DNA of 6,341 bases from NCBI GenBank assembly GCA_013695395.1, contig JACDAP010000364.1, positions 1 through 6,341 on the forward strand, in the 5' to 3' direction. Source of the DNA: Solirubrobacterales bacterium (GTDB lineage: Bacteria; Actinomycetota; Thermoleophilia; Solirubrobacterales; Solirubrobacteraceae). The translations under genes were made by a program, and so were the position numbers. Numbering within the stretch: the stretch's first letter is position 1; the number at the start of each line of letters is the position of its first letter. The notes beneath the pieces are model-generated. The model was not told where the DNA came from and did no database searches. It saw nothing but the letters and a program-made list of their open reading frames with translations. This document shows positions 4,846 to 6,341 of this stretch, piece by piece.

Positions 4846-6015
4846 GTGGACCCACTCCAGCTGACGGCCCCGGTGATGGCAGCACTTCGTACTGGGCTGC
4901 CAGCGGTCGCGAAGGAGACGGCGGCCGCGATCCTCGTCGAGGTCCCCGGCTACAGCGTCCTGCGCGAGAGCCTCGGGGCGCCGATCGACGAGGCGGTCGA
5001 GATCGCGCTCCGCGCCTTCCTGAACGTCGCCTCCGGGACCCGCGGGTCGGATCCGAGCGCGCCGCTGCAGCCGGCCCTCGACGCCGCCCATGCTCTGGGC
5101 GGAGGAGAGGCACGCGAGGGACGCGGCGTCGATGCGCTGCTGGCCGCCTACCGCGTCGGCGCGCGTGTCGCCTGGCGTGAGATGGCCCGTGTCGCCGTCG
5201 AGGCGGGCGTGCCGACCACGACGCTGATCCAGTTCGCCGAGCTCTCCTTCGCCTACATCGACGAGCTCTCCGCCGCGAGCGTCTCGGGGCACGCCCAGGA
5301 GCTCGCGACCGGCGACCGCGCCCATCAGCGCGCCCTGGAGCGCCTGACGCGTCGCCTGCTCGCCGGCGCCCCCGCCGACGTGCTCCAGGCAAGCGCGGAG
5401 ACCGCCGGCTGGGTACCGCCTCAGACGTTGTGCGCGGTGCTGCTGCCGAGCGCCCGGGCCCGCGGCATCCGCGCGGTCATCGACGCTCGCTCACTTTTGC
5501 TGACCGACGAGCTTCCCGGCGCCGAGGGCGACGACGAGACGGTGCTGCTGCTCGTGCCGGCGGGCGGGGCGACGGTGCGGGTTGGGCTGAAGCGCAGCCT
5601 GGCCGACCGCCAGGCGGTGCTCGGGCCCGAGCGGCCGTGGACGCAGGTCGGCCGCTCCTACGAGCGGGCCCTCCGGGTCCGCCGGCTCCGCCCCGAGGCC
5701 ACGGACGGCGTTCTCGACAGCGACGAGCTGCTGGCCGAACTCGTGATCGGTTCCGATCCGGAGGCGCTCGCCGACCTGCGCGCGCAGGTGCTCGCCCCCC
5801 TCTCCGGACTGCGGCCCTCGGCCGCTGCGAAGCTCACGCAGACCCTCAGGGCCTGGCTGCTCCACCAGGGGCGGCGCGAGGAGGTGGCGGCCGCGCTCTT
5901 CGTCCATCCGCAGACCGTCCGGTACCGGATGGGGCAGCTGCGTGAGGTCTACGGGGACGCGCTCGAGGATCCCGCCACCGTCCTCGCCGCGACGGTCGCG
6001 CTCGGCAGCGACTGA
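4846..6015 (+). CDS. PucR/CdaR-family transcriptional regulator with N-terminal RsbRD_N-like domain
   Basis: A 389-residue protein. Residues about 15-150 are helical and resemble the RsbT co-antagonist (RsbRD_N) domain found in many actinobacterial PucR proteins. The middle (about 185-285) fits the degenerate GGDEF-like domain of CdaR/PucR proteins, ending in VGRSYERALRVRRL. The C-terminus (about 328-385) is a clear PucR helix-turn-helix: TLRAWLLHQGRREEVAAALFVHPQTVRYRMGQLREVYG. It should be a cytoplasmic DNA-binding regulator responding to an unidentified signal. It is divergent from the reductase-desaturase operon, with an inverted repeat in between, so control of that operon and of itself is inferred. 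The GTG at 4846 is chosen because a good -10 lies six bases upstream. An in-frame ATG at 4876 (Met11) is the alternative and also lacks a Shine-Dalgarno. Confidence 0.88.
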   Translation: MDPLQLTAPVMAALRTGLPAVAKETAAAILVEVPGYSVLRESLGAPIDEAVEIALRAFLNVASGTRGSDPSAPLQPALDAAHALGGGEAREGRGVDALLAAYRVGARVAWREMARVAVEAGVPTTTLIQFAELSFAYIDELSAASVSGHAQELATGDRAHQRALERLTRRLLAGAPADVLQASAETAGWVPPQTLCAVLLPSARARGIRAVIDARSLLLTDELPGAEGDDETVLLLVPAGGATVRVGLKRSLADRQAVLGPERPWTQVGRSYERALRVRRLRPEATDGVLDSDELLAELVIGSDPEALADLRAQVLAPLSGLRPSAAAKLTQTLRAWLLHQGRREEVAAALFVHPQTVRYRMGQLREVYGDALEDPATVLAATVALGSD

Positions 6016-6079
6016 CCGTCTCGTGCCGGAGTCCGCGGTGAGCGTCCGTTCGGTGTGTTCGTCTGACCGGCGCCGCCGT

Positions 6080-6341
6080 TCAGTCCGGGCCCAGCCAGTG
6101 GACGATCTCGAGCGCCAGGCCGACCTGGAGGCCGCGGCCGGCCAGCGGGGCGGGCAGCAGCTCGTCGGCCCGCGCGAGCCGGCCGAGCACGGTGTTGCGA
6201 TGGGCGAAGAGCACCCGCGCGGTCCTCGTGGCGTTGCAGTCCTCGCGCAGGTAGGTGCGCAGCGTCTCCCGCAGCTCCACGGGCGCCGTCGCCAGCTCGC
6301 CGAGGGTGCGCCGGACGAACTCGTCGGCGCGCTCCTCGTCC
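6080..6341 (-). CDS. Second PucR-family regulator, C-terminal fragment (cut by window edge)
   Basis: The last 86 residues of a protein whose frame is open to the right edge, so the 5' part is missing. The visible part is a PucR-type helix-turn-helix: a helical lead-in (FVRRTLGELA), then VELRETLRTYLREDCNATRTARVLFAHRNTVLGRLARADELL, with the family's HRNTV recognition-helix signature, and LAGRGLQVGLALEIVHWLG at the end. The GTG at 6278-6280 falls within this domain and is not a likely start. It is convergent with the complete PucR-type gene, with 64 bases between the stops. The two differ clearly in sequence (HRNTV versus HPQTV), so this is a family member and not a recent duplicate. Its effector and target genes are unknown. 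Confidence 0.85.
   Translation of the reverse strand, partial: DEERADEFVRRTLGELATAPVELRETLRTYLREDCNATRTARVLFAHRNTVLGRLARADELLPAPLAGRGLQVGLALEIVHWLGPD

Noticed and set aside
3951..5180. Long plus-strand open frame across the reductase, the intergenic region and the regulator start
   Set aside because: It crosses a divergent promoter region and two well-supported genes, and its translation has no recognisable motif.
5918..5929. Perfect palindrome TCCGGTACCGGA, resembling the hip operator
   Set aside because: It encodes the conserved VRYRM segment of the PucR helix-turn-helix and lacks the TACCG-NN-CGGT arrangement, so it is probably a coding coincidence.
6045..6056. GTCCGTTCGGTG, matching the hip palindrome 3 core at 9 of 12 positions
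   Set aside because: It lies between two convergent stop codons, has imperfect outer bases and no partner at 39 bp. Chance is likely in this base composition.
6016..6079. Possible bidirectional terminator between the two PucR-type genes
   Set aside because: Only 4-5 bp complementary stretches were found and no T-tract, not enough to support a terminator.

Overview
The DNA has very high G+C, with G/C-ending codons, ATGA/GTGA-type gene overlaps and TAnnnT-like -10 elements. Two PucR-type regulators and a desaturase/ferredoxin-reductase pair resemble mycobacterial genes. This points to a chromosomal segment of a high-G+C actinobacterium (Actinomycetota). I cannot name the genus; a deep-branching class such as Thermoleophilia would fit as well as Actinomycetes.

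Layout. (1) Positions 1-849, minus strand: a two-component system made of an OmpR-family response regulator and the first 52 residues of its membrane histidine kinase. They overlap by 4 bases and the kinase runs off the left edge. (2) Positions 850-1006: a divergent intergenic region holding three copies of a TACCG-NN-CGGT(A/G) palindrome. Their centres are exactly 39 bp apart, and they are wrapped around a good promoter (TATAGT). (3) Positions 1007-2445, plus strand: a hipB-hipA type II toxin-antitoxin operon with a small XRE antitoxin/repressor and a full-length HipA Ser/Thr kinase whose catalytic residues are intact. (4) Positions 2446-4754, minus strand: a two-gene electron-transfer/lipid operon. 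A ferredoxin reductase with a C-terminal 2Fe-2S domain (3648-4754) is followed by a membrane fatty-acid desaturase (2446-3639). The pair resembles M. tuberculosis Rv3230c/DesA3. The desaturase and hipA stop codons abut tail to tail with no spacer. (5) Positions 4755-4845: a divergent promoter region with an 11-bp inverted repeat and a promoter that appears to give a leaderless transcript. (6) Positions 4846-6015, plus strand: an RsbRD_N/PucR-type transcriptional regulator, divergent from the desaturase operon and its likely local regulator. (7) Positions 6016-6079: a 64-bp convergent gap in which I see no convincing terminator. (8) Positions 6080-6341, minus strand: the C-terminal part of a second PucR-type regulator, cut by the window edge.

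How the genes may work together. The reductase would take electrons from NAD(P)H through FAD and a 2Fe-2S centre to the di-iron desaturase, which introduces a double bond into acyl chains. The divergent PucR-type protein probably controls this pair. The hipBA operon looks like a self-contained autoregulated module inserted between the two-component system and the desaturase operon. Its operator array lies in the shared upstream region of the two-component genes, so cross-regulation is possible. No rRNA, tRNA, CRISPR or insertion sequence is visible.
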